Numbered from the stretch's first letter, positions 27,463 to 37,341 are shown. The stretch: 64,000 nucleotides of DNA from Cytobacillus citreus (GCF_018343665.1 NZ_JAGYPM010000002.1:989213-1053212), one strand, 5' to 3'. Made by a program: numbers and translations. Notes: generated from the letters alone by a model not told the origin.

Positions 27463-27520
27463 TTCTAGAAAAACTAAGCGTTCGCGAAGTCCTTTTGGCG
27501 AATACTTAGTTTTTCTTTTG
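27463..27520 (+). terminator. Terminator after yumB
   Basis: AAAAACTAAGCGTTCGC pairs with GCGAATACTTAGTTTTT, followed by CTTTT. Confidence 0.75.
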
Positions 27521-27721
27521 TGATCACCTATGCAGAAACTATATTCTAATTAGTACGCTAACAAATTTGAATATCCTTAACTATTTAAGTCTGGCCTATT
27601 TTTATTTTAAAAAAATCTGAACAATAAACGATTCTTGATTAATTTTCCATGCCGGCCTGAAATCATGTTTGTTATTTGTTACACTAAAAATATAGATTCA
27701 ATAAATATTGGGGGATTTTTT

Positions 27722-28213
27722 ATGGAGGATAGAAAAAATAGGGGTAAGGTATGGCTGGCCGTTTCTGGCCTTGTCATCGCGCCGGATAATAAATGGCTTG
27801 TTGTCAAGAAAAAGTACGGAGGTCTAAAAGGAAAATGGTCCTTGCCTGCCGGATTTGTCAATCCAGGAGAAACGGCAGATGACGCAGCAATCCGAGAAGT
27901 ACTAGAGGAAACAGGAATAAAATGTACAGTTAAAGAGATGATTGGCCTGCGTACAGGTGTCATAAAAGAAGAAATTAGCGATAATATGATCCTGTTCCTG
28001 TTAGAACCCTTACCAGAACAGAACATTCAAGTACAAGCTGAAGAGCTATATGATGTGCAATTTATTGATCCATTTGTATTGGCTGAAGATAAGGGTGCTT
28101 CTGTGCTTCTAAAATTTTTAGTTCATAGATCAGATTCATCAGCCAAGCCATTATATGATGGAATCAACCCTGGGGACCAGTTTGGATATACAGCTTACAA
28201 ACTGTTTATTTAA
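27722..28213 (+). CDS. Nudix hydrolase
   Basis: A 163-residue hydrolase of nucleoside diphosphates linked to another moiety. The full Nudix box is present: G-x5-E-x7-REVLEETGI within PAGFVNPGETADDAAIREV. The exact substrate is not predictable. The ATG at 27722 follows GGGGGAT; an open frame extends upstream through non-coding sequence. The C-terminus YDGINPGDQFGYTAYKLF is a conserved-looking extension. Confidence 0.88.
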   Translation: MEDRKNRGKVWLAVSGLVIAPDNKWLVVKKKYGGLKGKWSLPAGFVNPGETADDAAIREVLEETGIKCTVKEMIGLRTGVIKEEISDNMILFLLEPLPEQNIQVQAEELYDVQFIDPFVLAEDKGASVLLKFLVHRSDSSAKPLYDGINPGDQFGYTAYKLFI

Positions 28214-28347
28214 GTTCAGTGTCATAAAAATGAAAACGCTACATATCTAGAATCATACTTGGCATACTATTGTCCGATTAAATAATTGACGCCATAATTT
28301 ACATTCAGTACACTAAATATTGATGTGCTGAGGGAGGAACAGAATCA

Positions 28348-28671
28348 ATGCAAATGACTATTTTCGTATTGCCTATTTCCATGCTGCTTTTCTTTGTATT
28401 ATTTTTTGGAATCGGTTTTATATTAAATATGCTGCTAAGAATGTCTTGGGTTATGGCAATAATTTATCCGATTATCGCAATTCTGATTATTGATAAGGTA
28501 CGGTTTATAGAATATTTTCAAAACACAGGAGAAGCCCTTTCCAGCTTAGGTAATGAATTATCACAGCTTGCAACAGCGGATGTGCTTATTTTAAGCAGCG
28601 GGTTGGCGGGGGCTATCCTTGCTGGGGTAGCAATAAAAATTCTTCGCAAAAAAGGATATCAAATGTTTTAA
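28348..28671 (+). CDS. yuiB: Small membrane protein YuiB
   Basis: A 107-residue protein with an N-terminal pair of membrane segments (about residues 3-25 and 30-50), a soluble middle (RFIEYFQNTGEALSSLG) and a third hydrophobic segment near residue 80-97. Function unknown. GGGAGGAACAG precedes the ATG. Position before the 3D-domain gene corresponds to yuiB-yuiC in B. subtilis. Confidence 0.75.
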   Translation: MQMTIFVLPISMLLFFVLFFGIGFILNMLLRMSWVMAIIYPIIAILIIDKVRFIEYFQNTGEALSSLGNELSQLATADVLILSSGLAGAILAGVAIKILRKKGYQMF

Positions 28672-28727
28672 ATGTCTGGAAATCTCTACTTTTAGTGGGG
28701 GTTTTTTACATGTTAAGTATAAATTGC

Positions 28728-28981
28728 CGGCGCGGAAGATGATTCGACGTAGTTGCCAATTTTAGGAATTAAGTACGACGGACAGGACATGGAAGGCTTC
28801 GATAGCGATTAACATCGCACGAAGGAAAAGCGATAGCTTTTACGAGGATGTCCTAGTCGGGCGAATGCCACAGGATAAGGAAAGCTTCGTCAGAGATACA
28901 TCGCACGACCAAAAGAGAAGCTTTTGGGAGGACGTGGCATATATGAGCGCGATAAGTGCAACTACGCCTCTGTCTTCGCCT
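28728..28981 (+). repeat. Tandem module B pair enclosed by a long stem, copy 8
   Basis: Two module B units lie side by side: a variant at about 28772-28858 (GGACAGGACAT to ATGTCC) and a standard unit at about 28863-28942 (ATGCCAC to GTGGCAT). CGTAGTTGC at 28748 is complementary to GCAACTACG at 28958, and GGCG..GAAGA to TCTTCGCC further out, so the whole 250-bp block can fold as one closed structure. Family A arms are not recognisable here. Confidence 0.82.
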
Positions 28982-29119
28982 TTCCAAGGCTCGCCAATCG
29001 ACGAGTTTTCTTTATTTTTATGTGTATTTTTTGAAAATTCATTATTATTTTTTCTTCAATCATGAATATTCCTTTGAAAGTTGGGAAATGAATATTCTTG
29101 GGAGGAGTGAAATAATAAA

Positions 29120-29836
29120 ATGAATAGTATAAAAAATTGGACAAGACGAATAATAATGTCAATTCTATTTTTAACAGCATTGTTTACAACCTTTCAATCT
29201 ATTTCTGGGGTTCAAGCAAAATCTTTTGCAAATTATTTTAATAAAGAGGATTTACAGCGAAGCAAGAATGAGGATGATGGTATTTTCGATCATTCCTTTA
29301 AGACAGTTGGGATTGCCTTTAAATATTTAAAGCAATTAGCTAATTCCGACTTAAAGATTTCATCAAGTCTTGCTGTGACTGGGCAGCCGCTTAAATTAGA
29401 AGATGCCATTGACTGGACAAAATATCCCGTTAGAAAAGTGACAGCAACAGGATATACGGCCTATTACGAATCGACAGGTAAAAATCCTGGACACCCCGGA
29501 TTCGGTATTACATATTCAGGTGTAAAGGTGAAAAGAGATTTATATTCAACAGTAGCGGCAGATCTTAATGTATTCCCGCTTGGCACAATTCTTTTTGTAC
29601 CGGGTTATGGCTATGGTGTAGTAGCTGATAAAGGTGGAGCGATTAAAGGGAATAAAGTAGATCTCTATTATGAAACAGTAGATGATGTTTATAATCAATG
29701 GGGCAAAAAGACACTCGATGTCTACATCGTTGAAATGGGAGACGGCTCCATAACAGAAGAAGAAATACTTGCATTAAACGAAGAAGAATCCATGCAAGTA
29801 TTTCGTCAACAATATATAAAATCAGAGCGAAAATAA
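29120..29836 (+). CDS. yuiC: 3D-domain cell-wall protein YuiC
   Basis: Secreted protein of 238 residues: a signal/anchor segment near residues 10-33, a linker, and a C-terminal 3D (MltA-like double-psi barrel) domain from about residue 95. The motifs are [33 protein letters not shown] and [12 protein letters not shown] with the three conserved Asp. YuiC-type proteins are small lytic transglycosylases related to Rpf/Sps. GGGAGGAG precedes the ATG, and a very strong terminator follows. Confidence 0.88.
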   Translation: MNSIKNWTRRIIMSILFLTALFTTFQSISGVQAKSFANYFNKEDLQRSKNEDDGIFDHSFKTVGIAFKYLKQLANSDLKISSSLAVTGQPLKLEDAIDWTKYPVRKVTATGYTAYYESTGKNPGHPGFGITYSGVKVKRDLYSTVAADLNVFPLGTILFVPGYGYGVVADKGGAIKGNKVDLYYETVDDVYNQWGKKTLDVYIVEMGDGSITEEEILALNEEESMQVFRQQYIKSERK

Positions 29837-29878
29837 AAAGACAGGCAAATCCGAAAAATGGATTTGCCTGTCTTTTAT
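29836..29878 (+). terminator. Terminator after yuiC
   Basis: AAAAGACAGGCAAATCC pairs perfectly with GGATTTGCCTGTCTTTT across a 6-nt loop. It is near-symmetric and could act on both strands. Confidence 0.93.
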
Positions 29879-29908
29879 TTATTCACTGAAGAATCTTAAC
29901 TTTCTCTA

Positions 29909-30694
29909 CTAGAATGAAATAAAGGCATCAGGGTGGATTTTCTTCGCAAGTCTAACAGCACCTTCAATTAATCGTGGAGAGGGTCTACAATAAAGCTCTT
30001 CTTCTAAGACAAGAATGTTACCATTTTTAACGGCTTTCATTTGACCCCAATTCGGTCTTTTTAGAACAATATCCGGTTTGACCTTTTCCTTTCTTACACC
30101 AACCCATGCTAGGCAAATATAATCAGGCTGTCTGGAATATACATCATCCCAATCCGTTTGTACGCTTGCAAGGGCAACATCCTTAAACAAGTTGGTAGCT
30201 CCAGCAAGCTCACTAATTTCAGTAAGCCAATTTACTTCTCCTGGAGTAAATACTGGCTTAGGCCACCATTCCCAATAAAGTGTAGGCTTTTTCTCAATTT
30301 TTGCTGCAATCGACTTCAAGCCTTCAATTTTTGAACGGAAATTCAAGGCTGCCTTTTTTCCTGCTTCAGGCCGCCCTAAAGCATTTGCAGTTATAATTAA
30401 ATCATTTTCGATATCTGTTAGGCTTTGAGGATTTAAGGTGATATGGGGAATATTCCTGCTGACCAATTCTTCGATGTTTTTTTCCATACCAGGTACACTT
30501 AATGAAGCAATAACTAGATCTGGACGCAGTGCCTCTACCTTATCCATATGAATAGATAAATCCGGTCCAAGGCGAGGAAGATGCTTAATTTGTTCAGGCC
30601 AATCAGAGTAATCATCAACTCCTATAAGAAGGTCAGTAAGCCCCAAATATTCGATTATTTCAGTATTACTTGGACAGATCGATACGATTTTCAA
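29909..30694 (-). CDS. BtuF-like cobalamin/corrinoid-binding protein without signal peptide
   Basis: A 261-residue class III (BtuF/FhuD) ligand-binding protein. It begins directly with KIVSICPSNTEIIEYLGL, so no secretion signal or lipobox precedes the fold. Other motifs are GVDDYSDWP, LRPDLVIAS and YWEWWPKPVFTPG. Export-less members of this family are common in Bacillus and their role is unclear. No permease or ATPase gene is adjacent. TTG 30694 is preferred because AAAAGGGGTG lies 6-7 nt before it; GTG 30703 overlaps that site. Confidence 0.78.
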   Translation of the reverse strand: MKIVSICPSNTEIIEYLGLTDLLIGVDDYSDWPEQIKHLPRLGPDLSIHMDKVEALRPDLVIASLSVPGMEKNIEELVSRNIPHITLNPQSLTDIENDLIITANALGRPEAGKKAALNFRSKIEGLKSIAAKIEKKPTLYWEWWPKPVFTPGEVNWLTEISELAGATNLFKDVALASVQTDWDDVYSRQPDYICLAWVGVRKEKVKPDIVLKRPNWGQMKAVKNGNILVLEEELYCRPSPRLIEGAVRLAKKIHPDAFISF

Positions 30695-30731
30695 TCCAAT
30701 CACCCCTTTTTAGTTTCATTTTTGAATGAGA

Positions 30732-31211
30732 TTATAATGAAACAAGAAAATGAAGACCAAGCGTTAAAAGAATTCCTGTTAATCCGCCAAAAAACACTTC
30801 AATTGGCTTGTGGCCGAGCAATTCTTTTAGCTCCTTCCGCCTTTCTTGTACTGCTTTTTTCTGCCACATCTTTGCTTCTTCAACAAAACGATTAAAGTCA
30901 GAGACTAATTGATTTAATACGATTGCTTGTTCACCAGCCTGTCTTCTTACCCCAGTTGCATCAAACATTGTAATGATGGCAAACACAGCTGAAACAGCAA
31001 ACACAGCCGAATCTAAGCCTGTTTCTAAAGCAACTCCAGTTGAAAGGGCTGTAACGGCTGCCGAGTGTGAGCTCGGCATTCCCCCTGTGCTTGTAAGCAA
31101 AGACCAATTTAGTTTCTTTGTAGCGATGAAATGGATTGGCACTTTCACAAATTGGGCGAATAAGATAGCTGCAATGGCAGCCCAAAGAGGGAAATTCATT
31201 AATAATTGCAT
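30732..31211 (-). CDS. yuiD: Divergent PAP2-family membrane protein YuiD (DUF212)
   Basis: A 159-residue membrane protein of the acid phosphatase/vanadium-dependent haloperoxidase-related group. Motifs are TSTGGMPSSHSAAVTA (phosphatase-like PSSHS), DATGVRRQAGEQA and LGHKPIEVFFGG. It has three to four hydrophobic segments. The substrate is unknown. It lies 37 nt upstream of the BtuF-like gene on the same strand and may be cotranscribed with it. Confidence 0.87.
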   Translation of the reverse strand: MQLLMNFPLWAAIAAILFAQFVKVPIHFIATKKLNWSLLTSTGGMPSSHSAAVTALSTGVALETGLDSAVFAVSAVFAIITMFDATGVRRQAGEQAIVLNQLVSDFNRFVEEAKMWQKKAVQERRKELKELLGHKPIEVFFGGLTGILLTLGLHFLVSL

Positions 31212-31383
31212 GGATTAACCACCTTTATGTATAAGAATCAGGCACAATTGCATATCTGCATTAGGTAAAAGAAAATGCGATTAAAGTGTTAAGACCCGAG
31301 TCCTTTTGTTAAGATGATAATAATAAATCTTAGATAGTGCAATGTTTTTTAAAGAATAATCACCCCTTTTTGCGATTTAGAGA

Positions 31384-31418
31384 AATGACTAGTTCCATAA
31401 GTGCTTGCGCTTTTCTTA
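31384..31418 (+). repeat. Family A element, collapsed copy
   Basis: ATGACTAGTTCCATAA joined directly to GTGCTTGCGCTTTTCTTA: both outer arms without the internal hairpins. The flank GCGATTTAGAGAA on the left matches other copies. It lies just before the ribosome binding site of the DUF309 gene. Confidence 0.65.
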
Positions 31419-31446
31419 GTTGATGATTATTAGAGGAGTGATCATA

Positions 31447-31824
31447 GTGGCAGAATACCCAATAGAGTATTACGAGTTTTTCATAAAATTTAATGAAGGG
31501 GATTATTATACATGTCACGATCTTCTCGAGGAAATGTGGATGACAGATAAAGGGAATTTATTTTTCAAAGGACTTCTGCAAATGAGTGTGGCAATCTATC
31601 ATTATGAATACGGAAACGTAAAGGGAGCACGACTCATGATGAAAGCTGCTCATGATTATTTACAGGAATACCGTCCAAAGCATTGGGGGCTTGATTTAGA
31701 GAACATATATATTTTTATCGAAAAATGTCATGTTATTTTTCCAAAAGACATAAATCGTGTTCCTTTTGAAGAAGTAGAATCTCTTCCGAAATTGCCTAAA
31801 TTATATTTATATCTTAATGATTAG
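31447..31824 (+). CDS. DUF309-family protein
   Basis: A 125-residue helical protein of the DUF309 family. The conserved core is FNEGDYYTCHDLLEEMW, with a His and paired Glu that could bind metal, followed by GLLQMSVAIYHYEYGNVKGA. Function unknown. The GTG at 31447 is chosen because GAGGAG lies 8 nt before it. pepA starts 60 nt after its stop. Confidence 0.82.
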   Translation: MAEYPIEYYEFFIKFNEGDYYTCHDLLEEMWMTDKGNLFFKGLLQMSVAIYHYEYGNVKGARLMMKAAHDYLQEYRPKHWGLDLENIYIFIEKCHVIFPKDINRVPFEEVESLPKLPKLYLYLND

Positions 31825-31884
31825 ACCGTCGAAATATTTCCCTTTTTCCGCTATAATGAGAACATCTAATATGGGGGTGAAGGA

Positions 31885-33393
31885 ATGTTTACAGTAATAA
31901 AAGAAATGAACTACTCGAATGAGCATGGGTGTCTGATCCTAGGTATTTTTGAAAAACCTAATAAATTTGAAGGCAGTCTAGCTTATGTGGATAAGCAATT
32001 TGAAGGCCAATTAACAGAGCTTGTAAAAAGCGGGGATCTTTCTGCAAAGAAGAAATCGGTTTCAAAAGTACATACTTTCGGAAAAGTTGGAGCAAAGAGA
32101 TTATTTGTAGTCGGGCTTGGCCGTGAGAAGGATTACTCCTTTGAAGTTTTGCGCGAAGCATTAGGAAAAACCTTTAAAGCGGTAAAAGCTGCAAAGCTTC
32201 AAGATGCAGCCATCTACTTAGATTCTTTTGTAAATGATGATGTTGATGCCTTGGATGCAGCACATGCTGTAAGTGAAGCGTACGCGATGTCTACCTATTG
32301 TTTTGAAGGTTATAAACAAAAGATCAATGAACCTGAGAGATCAATTAATTCCATTTCAGTTTATTGTGAATTAACAGAGGCAGAAGATGTTAATGCGGCG
32401 TTAACGGTAGGATATGCATATGGAAAAGGGACAAACTCTGCACGTACACTTGTGAATCTTCCTGGAAATATGCTTACAGCCACCGATATGGCTAACTATG
32501 CGAAAGAACTTGCAGCCAAATATAACTTTGAAGCGGAAATTCTTGATAAGGAAGATATGATAAAGCTTGGCATGGGAGCGTTATTAGCTGTCAACCAGGG
32601 ATCAACAGAGCCGCCAAAAATGATTGTACTTAAATATCAAGGAAAAGAAGAATGGACAGACGTCATTGGTTTAGTCGGAAAAGGAATTACATTTGATACA
32701 GGCGGCTATTCATTAAAGACGAAAGATGGAATTGTTGGAATGAAATCGGACATGGGTGGTGCTGCTGCAGTTCTTGGCGCAATGGAGATTATTGGTGAGC
32801 TAAGACCAGAACAAAACGTTGTTGCTGTTATTCCTTCAACTGATAATATGGTCAGCGGCAATGCTCTAAAGCCTGACGATGTCATTACTTCCATGAGCGG
32901 AAAGACAATTGAAGTATTGAATACGGATGCAGAAGGACGCCTTGCTTTAGCGGATGCCGTTACATATGCTAAACATCATGGTGCAAATTATCTTGTTGAT
33001 GTGGCAACCTTAACTGGTGGTGTCATTGTAGCACTTGGAAACGACACAACAGGTGCTTTAACAAACAATGAGGCATTGTGGGAGCAAGTTCTTGAAGCTT
33101 CCTATGAAGCTGGAGAACCAATCTGGCGCCTGCCTTTATTTGAAAGAGACAAACAAAGAGTTAGAGGCAGTAAAATTGCTGATTTAAATAATTCCCCAGG
33201 ACGCGAGGGCCATGCCATTATGGGAGGCGCGTTCGTAGGAGAATTTGCTGGGGAAACTCCATGGGTTCATCTTGACATTGCAGGAACTGCTACAACTCGA
33301 AAAGAACATGATCTTGGACCATCTGGTGCTACAGGTGTCATGGTTCGAACGCTTGCATTACTTGTTGAAAGATTTGAAGCTGAAGAAAAATAG
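31885..33393 (+). CDS. pepA: Leucyl (M17) aminopeptidase
   Basis: Cytosolic dimetal aminopeptidase, 502 residues. Metal and catalytic motifs are [30 protein letters not shown] and the M17 signature [10 protein letters not shown], with VDVATLTGG following. GGGGGTGA precedes the ATG. The position before yuiF corresponds to B. subtilis yuiE. Residue-level comparison would be needed to tell leucyl preference from broader peptidase activity. Confidence 0.96.
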   Translation: MFTVIKEMNYSNEHGCLILGIFEKPNKFEGSLAYVDKQFEGQLTELVKSGDLSAKKKSVSKVHTFGKVGAKRLFVVGLGREKDYSFEVLREALGKTFKAVKAAKLQDAAIYLDSFVNDDVDALDAAHAVSEAYAMSTYCFEGYKQKINEPERSINSISVYCELTEAEDVNAALTVGYAYGKGTNSARTLVNLPGNMLTATDMANYAKELAAKYNFEAEILDKEDMIKLGMGALLAVNQGSTEPPKMIVLKYQGKEEWTDVIGLVGKGITFDTGGYSLKTKDGIVGMKSDMGGAAAVLGAMEIIGELRPEQNVVAVIPSTDNMVSGNALKPDDVITSMSGKTIEVLNTDAEGRLALADAVTYAKHHGANYLVDVATLTGGVIVALGNDTTGALTNNEALWEQVLEASYEAGEPIWRLPLFERDKQRVRGSKIADLNNSPGREGHAIMGGAFVGEFAGETPWVHLDIAGTATTRKEHDLGPSGATGVMVRTLALLVERFEAEEK

Positions 33394-33397
33394 TAGA

Positions 33398-33430
33398 AAA
33401 GGCTCTGGAATTTTCCAGGGCTTTTTCTTT
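33398..33430 (+). terminator. Terminator after pepA
   Basis: AAGGCTCTGGAA pairs with TTCCAGGGCTT (one mismatch), followed by TTTCTTTT. Confidence 0.8.
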
Positions 33431-33536
33431 TGAAAAATATTTGACAGAAAAACATAATATATGATAGTTTTATATCTACGTTTTAGTTCTCTACCAGTTT
33501 AGCACAGTGAAGCAAAAAGAAAGAGAGGATTTCATC

Positions 33537-34850
33537 ATGAATGCTGTTGTTCTAGCAGTTTTCACAATGCTTATACTTAGTCTCCTAAGGGTTAATGTCG
33601 TATTTGCCTTAATTGCGGGTGCGCTTGTTGGAGGCTTGTCTGGCGGATTAGGTATCCACCAAACAATCGAGGTTTTTTCCAATGGTCTAGGTGGCAGTGC
33701 TGAGGTTGCAATGAGCTATGCTTTATTAGGCGGTTATGCCATTGCTTTATCTAGAACAGGGCTTCCTAACTTAATCGTTGAATGGATTCTTCAAAAGGTT
33801 AGTAAGGATGGAGAATCGAAGGTGAAGAGTCTATCAAAAGCACTTATAATTTTGTCTATATTAATTATGTCATGTTTTTCTCAAAATGTTATTCCAATTC
33901 ATATTGCCTTTATTCCAATTCTAATTCCACCATTATTAATAGTGATGAATGAATTTGGTATAGATCGCCGTTTGATAGCTTCAGTATTAACTTTTGGCTT
34001 AACGGCTCCTTATATTCTTCTACCAGCAGGTTTCGGAAAAATATTTCATGAAATCTTAGCTGATAATATGACGAGTAGTGGACTTGTAGTTGATCCTGCC
34101 GATATTCCAAGAGCGATGCTTATCCCGACAGCTGGACTAATACTTGGCTTGCTATTCGCGATATTTTTCTCATATCGAAAAACTAGGACGTATAAACAGC
34201 ATGATGTAATAGAAATGGAGAAAACACATTATTCAAAGGTTGGCATCGTTTTTTCACTTATTTCTATTGTTGCTGCACTATATGTACAAATCCAACTAGA
34301 CTCCATGATTTTCGGTGCAATGACAGGTATTCTTGTGATTTATTTAAGCGGAGCTGTGAAATGGAGGGAAGCTGATCAGCTTTTAACAGATGGAATGAAG
34401 ATGATGGCCTTTATCGGCTTTGTTATGCTTGCTGCATTTGGATTTGCAGATGTGTTAAAAGCAACCGGTGATGTAGAAAAGCTTGTAGAGCAGGTAGCAG
34501 GAATTATTGGAGACAATAAGTCGCTTGCTGCACTTCTCATGCTTATTGTGGGACTCCTAGTGACAATGGGAATTGGTTCTTCCTTTTCGACGATTCCGAT
34601 CATCGCTACGATTTTTGTTCCATTATCATTGGAACTTGGCTTTAGTCCAATGGCGACTATTGCCTTAGTAGGTACTGCTGCCGCACTTGGCGATGCGGGT
34701 TCACCAGCTTCAGATAGTACCTTAGGGCCAACAGCCGGGCTTAATGTGGACGGGCAGCATAATCATATTTGGGATACATGTGTACCTACTTTTCTTCATT
34801 ACAATATCCCGCTTATTCTATTCGGCTGGGTAGCCGCAATGATTCTGTAA
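33537..34850 (+). CDS. yuiF: NhaC-superfamily transporter YuiF
   Basis: A 437-residue polytopic membrane protein of the Na+/H+ antiporter-like (NhaC / ion transporter) superfamily with about ten to twelve segments. Signatures are ALLGGYAIALSRTGLP near residue 65, the break SCFSQNVIPIHIAFIPILIPP and GDAGSPASDSTLGPTAGLN near the C-terminus. Substrate is not known; relatives carry amino acids or sodium. The ATG at 33537 follows GAGAGGA; an earlier in-frame GTG lacks a site. Confidence 0.85.
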   Translation: MNAVVLAVFTMLILSLLRVNVVFALIAGALVGGLSGGLGIHQTIEVFSNGLGGSAEVAMSYALLGGYAIALSRTGLPNLIVEWILQKVSKDGESKVKSLSKALIILSILIMSCFSQNVIPIHIAFIPILIPPLLIVMNEFGIDRRLIASVLTFGLTAPYILLPAGFGKIFHEILADNMTSSGLVVDPADIPRAMLIPTAGLILGLLFAIFFSYRKTRTYKQHDVIEMEKTHYSKVGIVFSLISIVAALYVQIQLDSMIFGAMTGILVIYLSGAVKWREADQLLTDGMKMMAFIGFVMLAAFGFADVLKATGDVEKLVEQVAGIIGDNKSLAALLMLIVGLLVTMGIGSSFSTIPIIATIFVPLSLELGFSPMATIALVGTAAALGDAGSPASDSTLGPTAGLNVDGQHNHIWDTCVPTFLHYNIPLILFGWVAAMIL

Positions 34851-34854
34851 TAGT

Positions 34855-34895
34855 AAAAAAAGCAGCTTCGGAATCCAATCGAAGCTGCTTTCGTT
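34855..34895 (+). terminator. Terminator after yuiF
   Basis: AAAGCAGCTTCG pairs with CGAAGCTGCTTT across a short loop. Confidence 0.85.
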
Positions 34896-34925
34896 TAAGG
34901 ATATAAATAACTTTTTTAATAGAGA

Positions 34926-35005
34926 ATTGTCTAGCTCCACAAGAAGTACTGCGCGAGCGTATGCATCGTAAGAACCATTGTCCGAAGGCGCTTTAAGTTT
35001 TTCTA
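34926..35005 (+). repeat. Degenerate family A copy 10
   Basis: Left arm TTGTCTAGCTCCA and right part CGAAGGCGCTTTAAGTTTTTCTAA are recognisable. The middle (GCGCGAGCGTATGCATCGTAAG) lacks the usual hairpins. The racA stop codon lies directly at its right end. Confidence 0.6.
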
Positions 35006-35006
35006 A

Positions 35007-35534
35007 TTAAAATCCAAATAATGTTGTAATAATATTTTTCTTTTTGATTTTTTTCCTAGGTAGTTCCTTTTCGAAAACGAACAAATTTTCCGCAGGGATG
35101 TTTTTCTTAGAAATGTCATGTCTTGCTTCAAGTTTTTCTATCCGTTCAATTAGCTGACTAAGCTCTGCTTGGAGATCCTCGATTTCCCGTCGGTGCTGGA
35201 AAAGCTGATAGGATACAACATCATCAGCTTTTCCATTTATTCTTTGCTCCAATTCTTCTAATTTCTTTAGAATCTTTTCGGTTGCATGGTCGTTTATACT
35301 TACAGATGCTTTCATTGTTCCTCTCCTGGCTTTTTTGTCGGTAATGGATACATCCTGCAGGATAATGCCTTTATTAAGCTGCTCCTGCACCTGTCTGAGC
35401 AATTGAATATCTTCCTCTGTGAATAAATAATGGCCAAGTTCATTCCGATCCATTTGGAGCTCCAGCTGTCGTACCCAACGCTGCACCGTGCTCGGCGAAA
35501 CCCCTAACAACTTTGCAACAGCACTTGTATTCAT
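35007..35534 (-). CDS. racA: Chromosome-anchoring protein RacA
   Basis: A 175-residue DNA-binding protein. In B. subtilis RacA bridges origin-proximal DNA to DivIVA at the cell pole during sporulation. An N-terminal MerR-like helix-turn-helix (NTSAVAKLLGVSPSTVQRWV) and ELGHYLFTEED are followed by a central coiled coil (about 85-145) containing DDVVSYQLFQHRREIEDL. The C-terminus is basic (PRKKIKKKN) and ends in a short hydrophobic tail. Identification rests on the whole pattern. It is placed here between yuiF and ald, not where I recall it in B. subtilis. Confidence 0.83.
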   Translation of the reverse strand: MNTSAVAKLLGVSPSTVQRWVRQLELQMDRNELGHYLFTEEDIQLLRQVQEQLNKGIILQDVSITDKKARRGTMKASVSINDHATEKILKKLEELEQRINGKADDVVSYQLFQHRREIEDLQAELSQLIERIEKLEARHDISKKNIPAENLFVFEKELPRKKIKKKNIITTLFGF

Positions 35535-35800
35535 ACTGATCTCCTCCTTATTAACAATGGAATTCTCCTTTGAATATCGGATTCCTTCCCATATGACAAA
35601 ACAAGTTTCTATTCGGCAAAGAAAGTGGATTTATTACAAGTTTTCTTGGATCTGTTGTTTTGAGTGTTAATCGTCAAATCATGACAAAGTTCCGTATAGA
35701 TTATTTAATTGATGTTGATTATTTCTATTTCAATAATTATACTTAGGATAGCTTTAATTATTATAATAATTTGGAATTGTTTGGAAAGGGGATAATTGAC

Positions 35801-36916
35801 ATGATCATTGGAGTACCTAAGGAAATAAAAAACAATGAAAACCGTGTGGCTGCGACTCCTGCTAGTGTTTATACACTTGTAAAAGCAGGACATCAAGTTT
35901 TAGTTGAATCTGGCGCAGGTCTTGGAAGCGGGTTCACGAACGAAAATTATAAAGAGGTTGGAGCAGAAATCGTTCCTTCAGCTGTAGAAGCATGGGCAGC
36001 AGAAATGGTCATGAAGGTTAAAGAACCGCTTGAGTCAGAATATACATATTTCCGTGATGGATTAGTATTATTCACATACTTGCATTTAGCTGCAGAGCCT
36101 GAATTAACAAAAGCATTAAAGGAGAAGGGTGTCACTGCTATTGCTTATGAAACTGTAGAAGTAAATCGTACATTGCCATTACTTACACCAATGAGTGAAG
36201 TAGCAGGCCGCATGGCAACTCAAATTGGCGCGCAATTCTTACAAAAAACGAATGGCGGAAAAGGTATTTTGCTAGCTGGAGTTCCAGGTGTTTCACGCGG
36301 TAAAGTAACCATTGTCGGCGGGGGAGTAGTTGGGATCAATGCTGCGAAAATGGCCATCGGTCTTGGTGCAGATGTAACAATCATTGACCTTAGCCCTGAA
36401 CGTCTTCGTCAATTAGATGATATTTTCGGCAATAGCATTCAAACATTAATGTCAAATCCATTCAATATTGCGCAAGCAGTGAAAGAAAGCGATTTAGTAA
36501 TCGGTGCTGTTCTAATTCCAGGTGCAAAAGCACCGAAATTGGTTACTGAGGAAATGGTTAAGGAAATGGCTCCTGGCTCAGTTGTTATTGATGTGGCTGT
36601 CGACCAAGGTGGTATTTTCGAAACGGTTGACCATATTACAACTCATGATAACCCAACCTATGAAAAGCATGGAGTTGTTCATTATGCAGTTGCGAATATG
36701 CCTGGTGCTGTTCCAAGAACATCCACAATTGCTCTTACAAATGTAACTATTAATTATGCATTACAAATTGCTAATAAAGGTGTTAAGAAAGCAGTTGAAG
36801 ACAACCCTGCATTAAAACTTGGTGTAAATGTCTTGAACGGTAACGTTACTTACCAAGCAGTTGCTAAAGACCTTGGTTACGAGTATGTACCTGTTGAACA
36901 AGCATTTGAAAACTGA
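35801..36916 (+). CDS. ald: Alanine dehydrogenase
   Basis: NAD-dependent oxidative deamination of L-alanine to pyruvate and ammonium, important for sporulation and alanine catabolism in Bacillus. The 371-residue protein opens [17 protein letters not shown], contains the catalytic K/H regions ([14 protein letters not shown]) and the NAD-binding [17 protein letters not shown], then [11 protein letters not shown]. The ATG at 35801 follows AAAGGGG; the frame is open a few codons upstream. The C-terminus is slightly shorter than the roughly 378 residues of B. subtilis Ald. Confidence 0.97.
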   Translation: MIIGVPKEIKNNENRVAATPASVYTLVKAGHQVLVESGAGLGSGFTNENYKEVGAEIVPSAVEAWAAEMVMKVKEPLESEYTYFRDGLVLFTYLHLAAEPELTKALKEKGVTAIAYETVEVNRTLPLLTPMSEVAGRMATQIGAQFLQKTNGGKGILLAGVPGVSRGKVTIVGGGVVGINAAKMAIGLGADVTIIDLSPERLRQLDDIFGNSIQTLMSNPFNIAQAVKESDLVIGAVLIPGAKAPKLVTEEMVKEMAPGSVVIDVAVDQGGIFETVDHITTHDNPTYEKHGVVHYAVANMPGAVPRTSTIALTNVTINYALQIANKGVKKAVEDNPALKLGVNVLNGNVTYQAVAKDLGYEYVPVEQAFEN

Positions 36917-37011
36917 TTCTAGAAAAGCATGTTTATTTAACAATAGTAAATAATAATTTCAATAGACGACTCTTTCACCAAATGGTTGAGTGGGAAATTT
37001 ACAAATTGTAT

Positions 37012-37040
37012 TTGACATGCTAAATAAATATGTATATAAT
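37012..37040 (+). promoter_or_regulatory. Sigma-A promoter of the proS T-box transcript
   Basis: TTGACA at 37012-37017 and TATAAT at 37035-37040 with 17 bp between: a consensus match at all 12 positions. Confidence 0.9.
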
Positions 37041-37054
37041 TTTTCGAAAATAGT

Positions 37055-37289
37055 TTAAACATTGATGAGGATTAGTAAAGTGAAACTTGTTTATCCTAGA
37101 GAGGAGGCCATCTGCTGAAAGGCTTCTATAAACAGACTCTTGAACCTGCCTCTGAGTTCTGTATCGGATGTTTTACTGAAGATACATGCGGGTCCATATC
37201 CGTTATCATGATTCGAGTGTAAAGCCTTTGCTTTAAATTAGGGTGGTACCGCCATACTTTGGTCCCTAATTTTGAGCAAGGCTTTTTTT
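37055..37289 (+). promoter_or_regulatory. T-box leader (tRNA-Pro responsive) upstream of proS
   Basis: The leader carries the K-turn/AGTA region GATGAGGATTAGTAAAG, an AGAGAGGAGG loop, and a specifier loop GAACCTGCC in which CCU (37145-37147) reads as a proline codon. The T-box sequence AGGGTGGTACCGC lies at 37240-37252. The terminator forms between AAAGCCTTTGCTTTAAATTA and TAATTTTGAGCAAGGCTTTT. Uncharged tRNA-Pro is expected to switch on read-through into proS. Confidence 0.93.
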
Positions 37290-37341
37290 ATAGCTATTTT
37301 TAAAAAAATTTCATATAAAAATAAAACTTGGGGTGTGAAAA

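Noticed and set aside
28865..29065. 66-codon frame upstream of yuiC
   Set aside because: Its N-terminal part is module B and the rest is AT-rich leader sequence; no ribosome binding site.
29909..31211. A vitamin B12 ABC importer operon
   Set aside because: Only the BtuF-like protein is present and it lacks a signal peptide. The adjoining gene is a PAP2-like membrane protein, not a permease, and no ATPase is nearby.
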